A stretch of 64,000 bases of DNA, from positions 1,612,001 to 1,676,000 of the forward strand of contig JAYPQE010000003.1 in assembly GCA_038131795.1 (NCBI GenBank), given 5' to 3'. The notes under the pieces are model-generated. The model made no database searches. It saw only the letters and a program-made list of their open reading frames with translations, and had not been told where the DNA came from. The stretch comes from Eutrophobius brisbanensis. Its GTDB lineage: Bacteria; Pseudomonadota; Gammaproteobacteria; Eutrophobiales; Eutrophobiaceae. Both the position numbers and the translations under genes were made by a program. Below are positions 1-8,571 of the stretch, one piece after another (positions within the stretch are counted from its first letter, which is position 1; the number at the start of each line of letters is the position of its first letter).

Positions 1-1
1 G

Positions 2-856
2 ATATCTCGTTTTTATTCTGTAAACCAGGAGAATGTGTTTGTAAGCAACGGTTCAGACGAGGCGCTTGCTTATGCCTTCCAGGCTTTTTTCAAGAAATCC
101 AGCCCGTTATTAATGCCGGATGTCACCTACTCATTCTACCCCTCTTACTGCAAACTTTTTTCCATTGACTACCAGACGTTTCCACTAACGGACACGTTTG
201 AGGTCGATATTGACCTGATCCCCGATTCAACAGGTCCATTAATTATTGCCAACCCCAATGCACCGACGGGCATCTGTATGGGTCTGAACACCATAGAAAA
301 TATCCTGCAAAAGAATACCGGGTCCGTGGTATTAATTGATGAGGCCTATATTGATTTTGGCGGTGAAACCTGTATCCCGCTTATCGACAAATATCCCAAC
401 CTGCTGGTGGTCCAGACTGTTTCCAAGTCCCGTGCCCTGGCGGGCCTCAGGGTGGGGCTGGCAATGGGAAATAAAGATCTCATTTCGGCACTGGAAGATG
501 TTAAGAACTCATTTAATGCCTACCCCCTGGATACCCTGGCTATTGCCGGTGCCAGTGCCGCCTTTGATGATCGCGAGGGATTTGAGACCAGCCGACAGAA
601 AGTTATTGCCACCCGGGAATGGACAAAATCAAGATTAAAAGAGCTGGCTTTTTATGTGGTCCCCTCCATGACTAATTTCATCATGGCGCAACACAAGGAC
701 TACCCGGCCAAAGACCTGTATTTAAAGCTCAAGGATAACGGGATTCTTATCCGCTATTTTGATAGTCCACGAATCAATAATTTCGTCAGGATAAGCGTCG
801 GTACAGATGGTGACATGCGTGCCTTGATTGATGCCCTGACCATGATTCTAGGATAG
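2..856 (+). CDS. hisC: Histidinol-phosphate aminotransferase, 5'-truncated by window edge
   Basis: PLP-dependent class I/II aminotransferase that makes histidinol phosphate from imidazole-acetol phosphate in histidine biosynthesis. The frame is open from base 2, so the gene begins outside the window; the GTG at 35 is internal. Visible landmarks are NGSDEALA near the left edge, NPNAPTG (substrate/PLP pocket), DEAYIDFG (the D and Y contact PLP) and SKSRALAGLRVG, whose lysine forms the Schiff base. The family is about 350 residues long, so roughly 70 N-terminal residues are missing. It ends in TAG at 854-856. Other hisC-like aminotransferases, such as phosphonate or cobalamin enzymes, are possible but the motif set fits HisC best. 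Confidence 0.9.
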   Translation: MSRFYSVNQENVFVSNGSDEALAYAFQAFFKKSSPLLMPDVTYSFYPSYCKLFSIDYQTFPLTDTFEVDIDLIPDSTGPLIIANPNAPTGICMGLNTIENILQKNTGSVVLIDEAYIDFGGETCIPLIDKYPNLLVVQTVSKSRALAGLRVGLAMGNKDLISALEDVKNSFNAYPLDTLAIAGASAAFDDREGFETSRQKVIATREWTKSRLKELAFYVVPSMTNFIMAQHKDYPAKDLYLKLKDNGILIRYFDSPRINNFVRISVGTDGDMRALIDALTMILG

Positions 857-886
857 GTTCACTTTGCCAATAGTGCAGATAGCCTT

Positions 887-1546
887 TCAAGGTATAGCAT
901 TCTCTCTGTGAATATCAATCCAAAAGGCCCATAAAACCATCAGCCACAGGGACTGAACTGTCCAGGTAACAGCCGTAGTAGAGGGTGGTGGCGGTCCAAA
1001 TATATTACCTATATAAACTATCAACAGAAATATAGCCAATGACCAAAGGCCATATTTTCCGATGTTGTCTCTTGCCCGTGTCTGTCGGGTATAGAGCTAT
1101 AACCCAAAACCAAAAAAGGCCAATTCCAGAGGAATGACCACAGCGGGAAAATCCCACAGCCCTAATCCCAAAAGTACATTTTCAGAAAAGCTAAACGGCA
1201 TGTCCGCCCGGTGGGTAAGAACGTCCAGCAACCAGTGGCTTACTACCACAAGCGCAATAACCAGTGCTGACATTAATTTACTGCGTTTTATTAAATAGAA
1301 CATGCCTCCTAAAATTACACCCCAGATCACCATCCCTGACAGGCTATGTGAATAAGGATAATGAATAAATTTTAAAGGGGTAATGACGGTATTGCCTGGA
1401 TCAACCTCGAATGACTCAATACCCAATAAGACCAGGTTAGGCCAGATCAGGTCTGCTAGCTGACAGGCGATAAACATCACCCCCAGAGAAACATCAGGCG
1501 CAACCCTCTTGGCGCCCAGTGCCACGGCATAATGTCCAATAAACAT
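887..1546 (-). pseudogene. Multi-pass membrane protein (metal-dependent hydrolase-like) split by an in-frame TAG
   Basis: The frame starts at ATG 1546, runs 149 codons to TAG (1099-1097), then continues in the same frame for 69 protein-like codons to TGA at 889-887. The upstream part begins FIGHYAVALGAKR and has several hydrophobic segments plus SHWLLDVLTHR. The part after the stop (LYTRQTRARDNIGKYGLW, then a membrane segment, GPPPPS and a final WIDIHR) reads as the natural C-terminus of the same protein; I recall homologues of about 215-220 residues with this layout. A single G-to-A change in a Trp codon would give this TAG. Annotated as a broken gene; readthrough or a base error are alternatives. 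The biochemical function is unknown. Confidence 0.7.
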
Positions 1547-1587
1547 TTTTTTCTTATCCAGGCAAAATACTTTAATCTATTATTTAC

Positions 1588-2106
1588 ATGATAATTCGAA
1601 TTGCAAATATAAAAGATCTAAAAGACATTGTAGACATTTACAACCAATCGATTATATCCGGTAATAAAACCGGACATACCAGGACATTTGACGTTGGACA
1701 AAGAGTTGACTGGTTCAATGCTCATAGCACCGATCGTTACCCTATTATGATAGCCGAGGTAGATCATGAGATTAGAGGATATTTAAGCCTGAGTGCTTAC
1801 CGGGAAGGTCGAGAGGCCTTCGCCAGTACCGCTGAAATCAGTTTTTACGTGGACAATAATTATCAGGGGGAAAATATTGGCAGTCAGTTACTACAACAGG
1901 CTATCAACCTTTGTCCAGAACTGAAAATAAAAAACCTGGTTGCCATGCTCATAGAAGGCAACCAGGTGAGTATAGGATTACTTGAAAAATTCGGTTTTAA
2001 AAAATGGGGGCACTTGCCCGACATTGCTGAATTCGATGAAAATGTAACCGGCCATTTATATTATGGCCTACGTATTAACGGCAAATTACGTTTACCTGAC
2101 TTCTGA
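1588..2106 (+). CDS. GNAT-family N-acetyltransferase, phosphinothricin-acetyltransferase-like
   Basis: A 172-residue acetyl-CoA-dependent N-acetyltransferase. The N-terminus (IRIANIKDLKDIVDIYNQSI) and the segment TAEISFYVDNNYQGENIGSQLL match the first strand/helix and the motif A acetyl-CoA loop of the PAT/Pat-like GNAT subgroup. LEKFGFKKWGHLPDI near the C-terminus is the usual substrate-side end. The substrate (an amino acid analogue or other amine) cannot be read from sequence. It stands alone, divergent from the interrupted membrane gene. Its last 15 bp overlap the 3' end of the convergent His-rich gene, so both ends may be mutually constrained. Confidence 0.8.
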   Translation: MIIRIANIKDLKDIVDIYNQSIISGNKTGHTRTFDVGQRVDWFNAHSTDRYPIMIAEVDHEIRGYLSLSAYREGREAFASTAEISFYVDNNYQGENIGSQLLQQAINLCPELKIKNLVAMLIEGNQVSIGLLEKFGFKKWGHLPDIAEFDENVTGHLYYGLRINGKLRLPDF

Positions 2107-2586
2107 ACGTTTCAAGAGCCTTTCGTCATACCTGACTTTCTGCTCATCGGTTAAAATCTTTCGCATTTCTATCAGGTGTTCGTAACGAAGACGCATGATC
2201 TGGTTTTTAGCGGCCATGAGTTCATCTATCTTTGCATAAACTACATCTAATTTGACATCTTCGCGGATGGTCATTTCATTGAGTTCTTTCAGGGCCCTTG
2301 CCTCTTGTTCCTTATATGGCTTTTGATCATCGTCCAGTTGATGATGCATGTGATCAATTTCTGCCCGCTGCTCCGGGGAATGGTTTCCACCTTGACCATG
2401 CTGGTGGCCTCCACCGGCATTTTGCTGGTGCTGTTCCTGTTGACCATGCTGGTGACCTTCACTGGCACTTTCCTGGTGTTTGGTCTTATCACCGTCACCT
2501 TGCTGGTGTTGTTCCTGGGCCACGACGCCAGAACAAATAAATAACAAAGAAATGATAATAAATACTGAATGTTTCACCCGGTTCAT
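2092..2586 (-). CDS. His-rich periplasmic Spy/CpxP-like protein
   Basis: A 164-residue protein with an N-terminal signal peptide (VKHSVFIIISLLFICSGVVAQ, cleavage likely after VVA). A low-complexity region at about residues 25-75 is packed with His, Gln and Gly (GHQHGQ units), followed by a charged helical domain of about 80 residues. The helical part resembles the Spy/CpxP/heavy-metal-resistance (LTxxQ-type) fold; LTDEQKVRYDERLLKR is close to the family hallmark. Inference: it binds metal or acts as a periplasmic chaperone. The copper ATPase at the other end of the window is not a neighbour. The His-rich part is built from a DNA tandem duplication (separate entry). Confidence 0.6.
   Translation of the reverse strand: MNRVKHSVFIIISLLFICSGVVAQEQHQQGDGDKTKHQESASEGHQHGQQEQHQQNAGGGHQHGQGGNHSPEQRAEIDHMHHQLDDDQKPYKEQEARALKELNEMTIREDVKLDVVYAKIDELMAAKNQIMRLRYEHLIEMRKILTDEQKVRYDERLLKRSEVR
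2392..2478. repeat. 48-bp imperfect tandem duplication inside the His-rich gene
   Basis: Unit 1 covers 2392-2439 and unit 2 starts at 2440; both begin ttgaccatgctggtg. They differ mostly at third codon positions on the coding (minus) strand, so the His/Gln/Gly peptide is kept while the DNA drifts. A partial third copy (ttgctggtgttgttcctg) follows near 2500-2518. This indicates an in-frame duplication that grew the metal-binding-like region. Confidence 0.7.
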
Positions 2587-2665
2587 ATTAATTCTCCAAA
2601 AAGATGTTATTACCGATTATTTGATACCCAAGATTATCGTAAGTTTGATTATTTGCCAATAATAG

Positions 2666-4570
2666 TCAGCACCAACGGTCAGACCAGGCCTGAAACATGA
2701 GTACATTCCATATCTGGTTTTGCCAATTGCGCTCCCCACGTTGATGTTGTTGCCATTTCTCATGAATAACTGTTGAATTTAGAAGCCCCTGGGCATCCAG
2801 CCTGGGCTTTTCAAGTAATGACTCGCCCCATTCTCTCAAAGGACCACGTAGCCAGGATGCCAATGGCACTGAAAAACCCATTTTGGTCCTGTTTATCAAG
2901 TGTTCGGGGATATATTGCTTTAGAATCTGGCGTAATACCCATTTACCCTGTCCGTTGCGATATTTCATGGACATCGGCAGACCCCAGGCCATCTCAATCA
3001 CCCTGTGGTCCAGAATCGGTATCCTGGTCTCAAGGGAAACCGCCATACTGGCCCGGTCTACCTTGGTTAAAATATCGTCAGTGAGATACCCAGTCGTGTC
3101 GAGATATTGCATCTGCTCAATCAATCCCGAAAGGTTCTGGTTAGCAATGAGTTGATTGGAATAAGGAGTTTCCTGGTGCTCACCCAATACCAGCTCATCG
3201 AGGAAATACCAGTGACTGACCAGGTGACTGTACAGTTCTGATTTGTTATCAGATAACAAATCTGCAAGTTGATACAGTTTGTCCCCGACCTGCCTGACTC
3301 TTAATCTGGCCGACATGTTATTCCAGGTGTTATTGGACACACTGCGGATGAGTGATTGCATAATACGCCGGCCAATTGGCGTGAGATATCCATAAGCATT
3401 ATATAATTGCTTTGCAGATTTATATCGCTTATAGCCTGCAAAGACTTCATCCCCCCCGTCCCCCGACAGGGCAACGGTCACGTGTTCACGAGTCATCATT
3501 GACACCAGGTAGGTGGGGATTTGAGATGGGTCAGCAAATGGCTCATCGTAGATATCGGCCAGCAAAGGGATCGTGTCCAGCAGTTGCGCTGATGAAATAT
3601 AAAATTCGCTATGATCTGTGTGTAATAGCACCGCTACCTGTTTTGCATATTCAGCCTCATTAAACCGTGCATCATCAAATCCGATGGAAAATGTTTTAAC
3701 CTGCGATATATTATTTTTCTGCATCAGGGCCACCACCAGCGAAGAATCTATGCCCCCGGACAGAAATGCCCCGAGCGGGACATCAGAGACCAGTCGCGAC
3801 TTGACAGCGTCTTCCAGTAACGATTCCAGTGACCGAATCTGTTCGGGTTCGTTCGGGCAATTTTGAGATCGACGCGACGTAGAAACAATCTCATTAAAAT
3901 CCCAGTATTTTTTTACGGTCAATTGCCGGGAACTGTCGATTTTCAAGATAGACCCTGGATCCAGTTTGAAGATATCTTTATATATTGTTTCAGGGCCCTT
4001 GATGTAACCAAACTGCATAAACGTTTTAAGGGCATGCCTGTCTATTTGTAATTGACAGCCAGTGTGCTGATGAAAGGATTTCAGTTCTGAAGCAAATACA
4101 AACAACCCCGCATGATGATAATAATATAGTGGTTTGATACCCATACGGTCCCTCACCAGGCAAAGGGAATTGTCCTGTTTGTCCCAAACACCAAATGCAA
4201 ACATGCCTATGAGTTTTTGCACAACATCATTTATTGGATATCTTGCGATAAGCTCGAGTAAGACCTCGGTATCGGAACTGCCGCGAAAGCATACCCCATC
4301 TGAAGTTAATTCTTTTCGTAATGATTCTGCATTATAGATCTCGCCATTATAAACAAGACAAAAACGACCGTTTTTCGAGTGCATGGGTTGCATACCTGTG
4401 TCGCTCAGGTCGATTATGGATAATCTCTGATGGCCCAACGAAACCTGATGCGCGTCATCTGACCAGGTGCCGGTTCCATCCGGGCCACGATGGGATAGTA
4501 CCGATGTCATGCCTTGAATATATTGATGCGCATCAGTATTACTGGCGAGTATTCCGGTTATGCCGCACAT
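2666..4570 (-). CDS. asnB: Asparagine synthase (glutamine-hydrolysing)
   Basis: A 634-residue class II amidotransferase that makes asparagine, or amidates a sugar or peptide, with ATP and glutamine. The start is fixed because Cys2 of MCGITGI is the N-terminal nucleophile after Met removal. The glutaminase domain (about 1-210) has SHRGPDG and the NGEIYN loop; the synthetase domain carries the ATP loop FLSGGIDSS and the later ALSGDGGDE. The length fits the long AsnB family common in exopolysaccharide loci rather than the 550-residue housekeeping enzyme. It ends a minus-strand cluster, 39 bp after the CDP-glycerol-transferase-like gene, so it may modify a surface polymer. Which amide it forms is not visible. 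Confidence 0.9.
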   Translation of the reverse strand: MCGITGILASNTDAHQYIQGMTSVLSHRGPDGTGTWSDDAHQVSLGHQRLSIIDLSDTGMQPMHSKNGRFCLVYNGEIYNAESLRKELTSDGVCFRGSSDTEVLLELIARYPINDVVQKLIGMFAFGVWDKQDNSLCLVRDRMGIKPLYYYHHAGLFVFASELKSFHQHTGCQLQIDRHALKTFMQFGYIKGPETIYKDIFKLDPGSILKIDSSRQLTVKKYWDFNEIVSTSRRSQNCPNEPEQIRSLESLLEDAVKSRLVSDVPLGAFLSGGIDSSLVVALMQKNNISQVKTFSIGFDDARFNEAEYAKQVAVLLHTDHSEFYISSAQLLDTIPLLADIYDEPFADPSQIPTYLVSMMTREHVTVALSGDGGDEVFAGYKRYKSAKQLYNAYGYLTPIGRRIMQSLIRSVSNNTWNNMSARLRVRQVGDKLYQLADLLSDNKSELYSHLVSHWYFLDELVLGEHQETPYSNQLIANQNLSGLIEQMQYLDTTGYLTDDILTKVDRASMAVSLETRIPILDHRVIEMAWGLPMSMKYRNGQGKWVLRQILKQYIPEHLINRTKMGFSVPLASWLRGPLREWGESLLEKPRLDAQGLLNSTVIHEKWQQHQRGERNWQNQIWNVLMFQAWSDRWC

Positions 4571-4609
4571 GAACTGTTCTTATATCGATTTAGTTAACGA
4601 CAATCTGAT

Positions 4610-5782
4610 TCAGGTTTTTAATGAGGTCTGAAGAAAGTCAGATATGGCCCTGGCAGCCCGCTTTGACGAAGGTTCATCTGTCATTTCAAATGTCGCATTG
4701 AACAGATCCTGTTGACCGCTTCGATATTGTTCCTGGCTATTGATGGCCTGTTGAATGCCCATATCAAGCGCCTGAATATTGTCTACTACTGCACCTGTAT
4801 GCCAGTTCTTATAACTTTCATCCTCTTCCCAGTCAATCTGATGTGTATTAATGAAGACGCTGGGACGTGGGTTGACCAGAAATTCATGATACTGGCTGCT
4901 GACATCCCCCATATAGATATCTGCCCCGAGGGTATAAGTCATATCTGTGCATGCAATACTGTCTGTATCTATGATGATATGCGGACAATTAAAATATTTT
5001 CCAGGGACAGGCTTCACCCAGCCTATACTGGATTTTTTCTCTTCTGAGAAATGCATTTTCCGTGTGTATAACATGATATGCGGCGCAAATATAAGGTTGT
5101 ATTTATCACTGTTATAAAAGTACTCCAGAATATCCAGCCCCATTTTGTACCAGGAAGAAACATTTGGCGAAAAATGCGGATTATACACAACAGTCAGCCT
5201 GTCATTTTTAAATAACCGTTGCTTTTTTCCTGACAAGGCATTAACGGCATCAAATTTTGGATAGCCTATGACGCGAGACTCGGTGGTTGCAAGCACACCT
5301 TCCCGTTGCATTCTATCCCGGACCTTCTCGCCTGAGAGAAATAACAAATCACACTTGCCTTTACCCTTATTAAAGCCGAATTTTCTATCTCCGGATCCAT
5401 GGGTCGTGAGAATATATTTCAAGTGTGTTAGTCCAAAATGAGATTTCAATAACAGGCTGGTTTTTTCCGGGACCACCAGCGCGTCCAACCCCGCAAACAC
5501 ATCCAGGTTTCTTTTTAGCATCGTTATCTTTGATACCGGTAACGCCTTGTCAAAAACAGAACAAATGGACTTGAGATACCCCGGCATAGTGATCTCCACA
5601 TAACTGCAATTATGATCCGGGTAATTAGCCTCAAATTGTTTTATATAATTTAGCTGGCTGTCCGATGAGGTAATAATGATAATTTCATTATCACTCTGCA
5701 TCATGGACATCTCATAGGCCACAGAAATGGCATGGGGAATTTGATGCAGTTGTTCGTGATTAAATAGGAAGCCAATTTTCAT
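4610..5782 (-). CDS. CDP-glycerol glycerophosphotransferase-like protein
   Basis: A 390-residue protein resembling the Glyphos_transf (teichoic-acid TagB/TagF) family, which moves phosphopolyol units from CDP-polyol to a growing chain. Visible pieces are TTHGSGDRKFGF (family HG...K region), VIGYPKFDA, VVYNPHFSPNVSSWY, and MGDVSSQYHEFLVNPRPSVFI, corresponding to the nucleotide-binding D-x-S-S block near the C-terminus. No signal peptide or membrane segment is seen. Its start overlaps the stop of the upstream nucleotidyltransferase-HAD gene by 4 bp (ATGA), implying translational coupling. In a Gram-negative context, a phosphopolyol capsule or decoration is the likeliest product; a plain glycosyltransferase is the alternative. 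Confidence 0.7.
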   Translation of the reverse strand: MKIGFLFNHEQLHQIPHAISVAYEMSMMQSDNEIIIITSSDSQLNYIKQFEANYPDHNCSYVEITMPGYLKSICSVFDKALPVSKITMLKRNLDVFAGLDALVVPEKTSLLLKSHFGLTHLKYILTTHGSGDRKFGFNKGKGKCDLLFLSGEKVRDRMQREGVLATTESRVIGYPKFDAVNALSGKKQRLFKNDRLTVVYNPHFSPNVSSWYKMGLDILEYFYNSDKYNLIFAPHIMLYTRKMHFSEEKKSSIGWVKPVPGKYFNCPHIIIDTDSIACTDMTYTLGADIYMGDVSSQYHEFLVNPRPSVFINTHQIDWEEDESYKNWHTGAVVDNIQALDMGIQQAINSQEQYRSGQQDLFNATFEMTDEPSSKRAARAISDFLQTSLKT

Positions 5783-7317
5783 CTATGATCACTTGAGTTT
5801 ATAAAGCTGTTGGAGACGGTTCTGGTATTCCAATGCAGCTCCTGGGCATGACTATTTACCTGTACCCAGTTTGACAATTTCTGAGAGGGGTTGACGGCCA
5901 CAGGATGTGAACATTCTGCCAGGGAAGGTATATCAGAATGATGATCAGTATACAACCACACTTGATGATTATTGGATTGAGATTCCCTGAGGTTACCAAG
6001 CATTGCTTCAATCATCGCCAGTTTGGCTTTACCGTAACAGTTTTCTCCGTCTATGCCGGGAATTATTTTGTCTCCTTTTTCCAAGGAGGCCGAGGCAATT
6101 ATATTATTTATCCCAAGACGCCTGGCAAAACAGTCTGCCATCCAGTCAAAACTGGCTGTTGCAATGACTAACTTTGCACCCGCAGTCTGCCATTGTCTGA
6201 TGGTAAATATGGCATCCAGGTTGACCTTGGACTCCAGGACTTCATTTACATATGACTCACAAACCTTATTGAGTTGATCTTTATTTACCGGGCCAGTTAA
6301 TAGTGCCTGCATGATTGTTTTTAATCGCTTGCGCGAAATACCTCCGACCAGATACAGCAACATCATCATGATAACAACTGGTAATAATAGTAATCTCCAT
6401 GGACGTTTATGCCAGGCAAAATAAATCAGGAAAGGTAAAAACGTCCCGTGAGTGGTTATGGTCCTGTCCAGGTCAAAAATAATCCAAGGCGCAGCGTGGT
6501 CTGTTTCCTGCTCCTGGCGTTGTTTGCTACGCATTTTTAGAATTGATTCAATCTGGACAATGTCTGAGACTTTATCGGCGTCAATGGCAACATCAGGATC
6601 ATTCAATTTGACTGGTTGAACACGGGTACCAGATCTACTGGAAATGATATTAAATGCCTCATCCAGACCAAGCCGTTTGAAATAAAACTTAGTAAAAACC
6701 AGGGGCCCTATTGTCCATGCAAGTTTAAATACTTTTTTGGGACTGGTCTCAAATGCCTTCCAGAAATTTATAAGATTACCAGCCTGGTTATTTTTCAATA
6801 AAAACAGATTGCACCCTGTTACCGAGGTATCTTTAAACTGCAGCCAGGTACGTCGAGATTCTGGATAATGTTTCGTCAACGTTGTCTTCTCAACCAATCC
6901 CAGATACAAATCGGCCTGGCTATTCTCTGCCTGCGCCAGAAAGTCATTCACATGACCCTCTCCAAGCAGGCAGTTATCCGCCGTCGTCACTAACAATGGA
7001 GGCGATAACTTTTCACCCTGCCATACTGACAGGATGGAATCGGCAATACCCCCATCACTCTTAATAAACCGGACCTTATCAGATAGGGGATAAGCTGCTA
7101 TCTCAGTTTGTATATCTTCCGGTTCCTGAGTGACAACAAAAATCTTTGACACCCTCTCCAGTGCATCCAGGCTACACAGGGTATGGATTAGCATTGGTTT
7201 ATCAGCCACCGGCGCCAGGACTTTATATTTAGTCTTAAAATAATCGGCAATCGGATCACTCCCTGGTCGACGACCAGCGAGTAACAGGACGGAAAGTTTT
7301 TCGGTATTGGCAGTCAC
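5779..7317 (-). CDS. Fusion: MobA-like nucleotidyltransferase + HAD-IB phosphatase
   Basis: A 512-residue two-domain protein. Residues about 8-250 form a MobA-like NTP-transferase: VLLLAGRRPGSDPIADYF stands where the GxGxR nucleotide loop usually lies, followed by KVLAPVADKPML and VTTADNCLL (metal-binding Asp). Residues about 275-490 form a HAD hydrolase with FDLDRTITTHG (DxDxT nucleophile), a hydrophobic cap stretch LLLLPVVIMMMLLYLVGG that may touch the membrane, IATASFDW (motif II) and YTDHHSDIPSL (motif IV). Inference: it makes and/or dephosphorylates an activated polyol or sugar for the downstream CDP-glycerol-type transferase. The first gene of the minus-strand cluster; substrate unknown. 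Confidence 0.7.
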   Translation of the reverse strand: MTANTEKLSVLLLAGRRPGSDPIADYFKTKYKVLAPVADKPMLIHTLCSLDALERVSKIFVVTQEPEDIQTEIAAYPLSDKVRFIKSDGGIADSILSVWQGEKLSPPLLVTTADNCLLGEGHVNDFLAQAENSQADLYLGLVEKTTLTKHYPESRRTWLQFKDTSVTGCNLFLLKNNQAGNLINFWKAFETSPKKVFKLAWTIGPLVFTKFYFKRLGLDEAFNIISSRSGTRVQPVKLNDPDVAIDADKVSDIVQIESILKMRSKQRQEQETDHAAPWIIFDLDRTITTHGTFLPFLIYFAWHKRPWRLLLLPVVIMMMLLYLVGGISRKRLKTIMQALLTGPVNKDQLNKVCESYVNEVLESKVNLDAIFTIRQWQTAGAKLVIATASFDWMADCFARRLGINNIIASASLEKGDKIIPGIDGENCYGKAKLAMIEAMLGNLRESQSNNHQVWLYTDHHSDIPSLAECSHPVAVNPSQKLSNWVQVNSHAQELHWNTRTVSNSFINSSDHR

Positions 7318-7437
7318 GGTAAAGTACTTGTCTAAATTTACCCTGGATTCATTAACTGTATATCATCTATGGTTAATTAGAACCTTGTGTGGAACGGAAA
7401 ACTACTAACGGTCACACCTTGATCGAGATAGGCAAAG

Positions 7438-7459
7438 TACCATTTAAAAATGGTATAAT
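7438..7459 (+). promoter_or_regulatory. Perfect inverted repeat overlapping a candidate -10 box upstream of hemB
   Basis: Arms TACCATTT (7438-7445) and AAATGGTA (7448-7455) form an 18-bp perfect palindrome with a 2-bp centre. It runs into TATAAT (7454-7459), 111 bp before the hemB start. No convincing -35 box sits 16-18 bp upstream. This layout suits an operator over a promoter, but no regulator is identifiable. Confidence 0.35.
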
Positions 7460-7570
7460 CAATTTAATAATCAATATGTTATATTGTATAAGTTCGAAAC
7501 AAACTTAAACAGTACAAAAAAGATTGATATGATGGACCAAATCTCAATTAATCATTATATCTAAACAAAC

Positions 7571-8566
7571 ATGGCAAGATTTCCGACAACCCGAATGCGA
7601 AGAATGCGTGAAAAGGAATTTTCACGCAGGCTGATGCGCGAAACCAGATTGTCCACTGATGATCTGATCTACCCCATGTTCATTCATGCAGGCAGTGAGG
7701 CCCGGCAACCCGTGCCATCCATGCCCGGCATCGACAGGGTCAATCTTGAAGAATTAAAAAAACAGGCAGACGAGATCGCCCAATTGACTATTCCGGCCAT
7801 TGCCCTGTTTCCGGTCATCTCCGAAGATAAAAAATCTGAAAATGCAGAAGAGGCATACAATCCTGAAGGGCTGGTACAAAGTGCGGTCAGAATGTTGAAG
7901 GAACAGGTACCGGAGCTGGGCATCATCACCGATATCGCCCTGGATCCATACACCAGCCATGGTCAGGACGGACTGGTTAATGAAAATGGCTATGTGATGA
8001 ATGATGAAACGGTTGAAGTCCTGGTACAGCAGGCCCTGTCCCATGCACACGCAGGTGTTGATATAGTGGCACCTTCGGACATGATGGACGGGCGCATCGG
8101 TGCCATTCGAAATAAATTTGAGGATAGTGGACTTATCAATACCCGCATTCTCGCCTACTCGGCAAAATATGCATCTACATTCTACGGCCCATTTAGAGAT
8201 GCCGTAGGATCTGCCACAAACCTGGCAGGGGGTGACAAATATTCCTACCAGATGGATCCGGCCAACAGTGATGAAGCCATACGTGAAGTGGCACTGGATA
8301 TTGAAGAAGGTGCGGACATGGTCATGGTAAAACCGGCCCTGCCTTACCTGGATATTATCTACCGGATTAAAGCCGAATTTGGTCTACCTACCTTTGCCTA
8401 TAACGTTAGTGGTGAGTACGCCATGCTTAAGGCCGCAGGACAAAATGGTTGGCTGGATGAGCATAAGGTCGTAATGGAGACCTTACTGTCCTGTAAACGT
8501 GCGGGGGCAGATGCCATCTTGACCTATCATGCAAGGGAAGTTGCCAACTGGCTGCAAGCGTCCTGA
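7571..8566 (+). CDS. hemB: Delta-aminolevulinic acid dehydratase (porphobilinogen synthase)
   Basis: A 331-residue enzyme that condenses two 5-aminolevulinate molecules to porphobilinogen in tetrapyrrole synthesis. The two active-site lysines are visible in YSAKYASTFYGPFRDA and in MVMVKPALPYLDI; DMMDGRIGAIR and YNVSGEYAML are further family signatures. Length is normal. The ATG at 7571 gives the standard N-terminus (RFPTTRMRRMR), although no clear Shine-Dalgarno sequence precedes it (aaacaaac). It is transcribed alone and converges with the arsC-like gene 5 bp away. With hemH further on it supplies haem for the cytochrome c system encoded near the end of the window. Confidence 0.97.
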   Translation: MARFPTTRMRRMREKEFSRRLMRETRLSTDDLIYPMFIHAGSEARQPVPSMPGIDRVNLEELKKQADEIAQLTIPAIALFPVISEDKKSENAEEAYNPEGLVQSAVRMLKEQVPELGIITDIALDPYTSHGQDGLVNENGYVMNDETVEVLVQQALSHAHAGVDIVAPSDMMDGRIGAIRNKFEDSGLINTRILAYSAKYASTFYGPFRDAVGSATNLAGGDKYSYQMDPANSDEAIREVALDIEEGADMVMVKPALPYLDIIYRIKAEFGLPTFAYNVSGEYAMLKAAGQNGWLDEHKVVMETLLSCKRAGADAILTYHAREVANWLQAS

Positions 8567-8571
8567 GTCGG

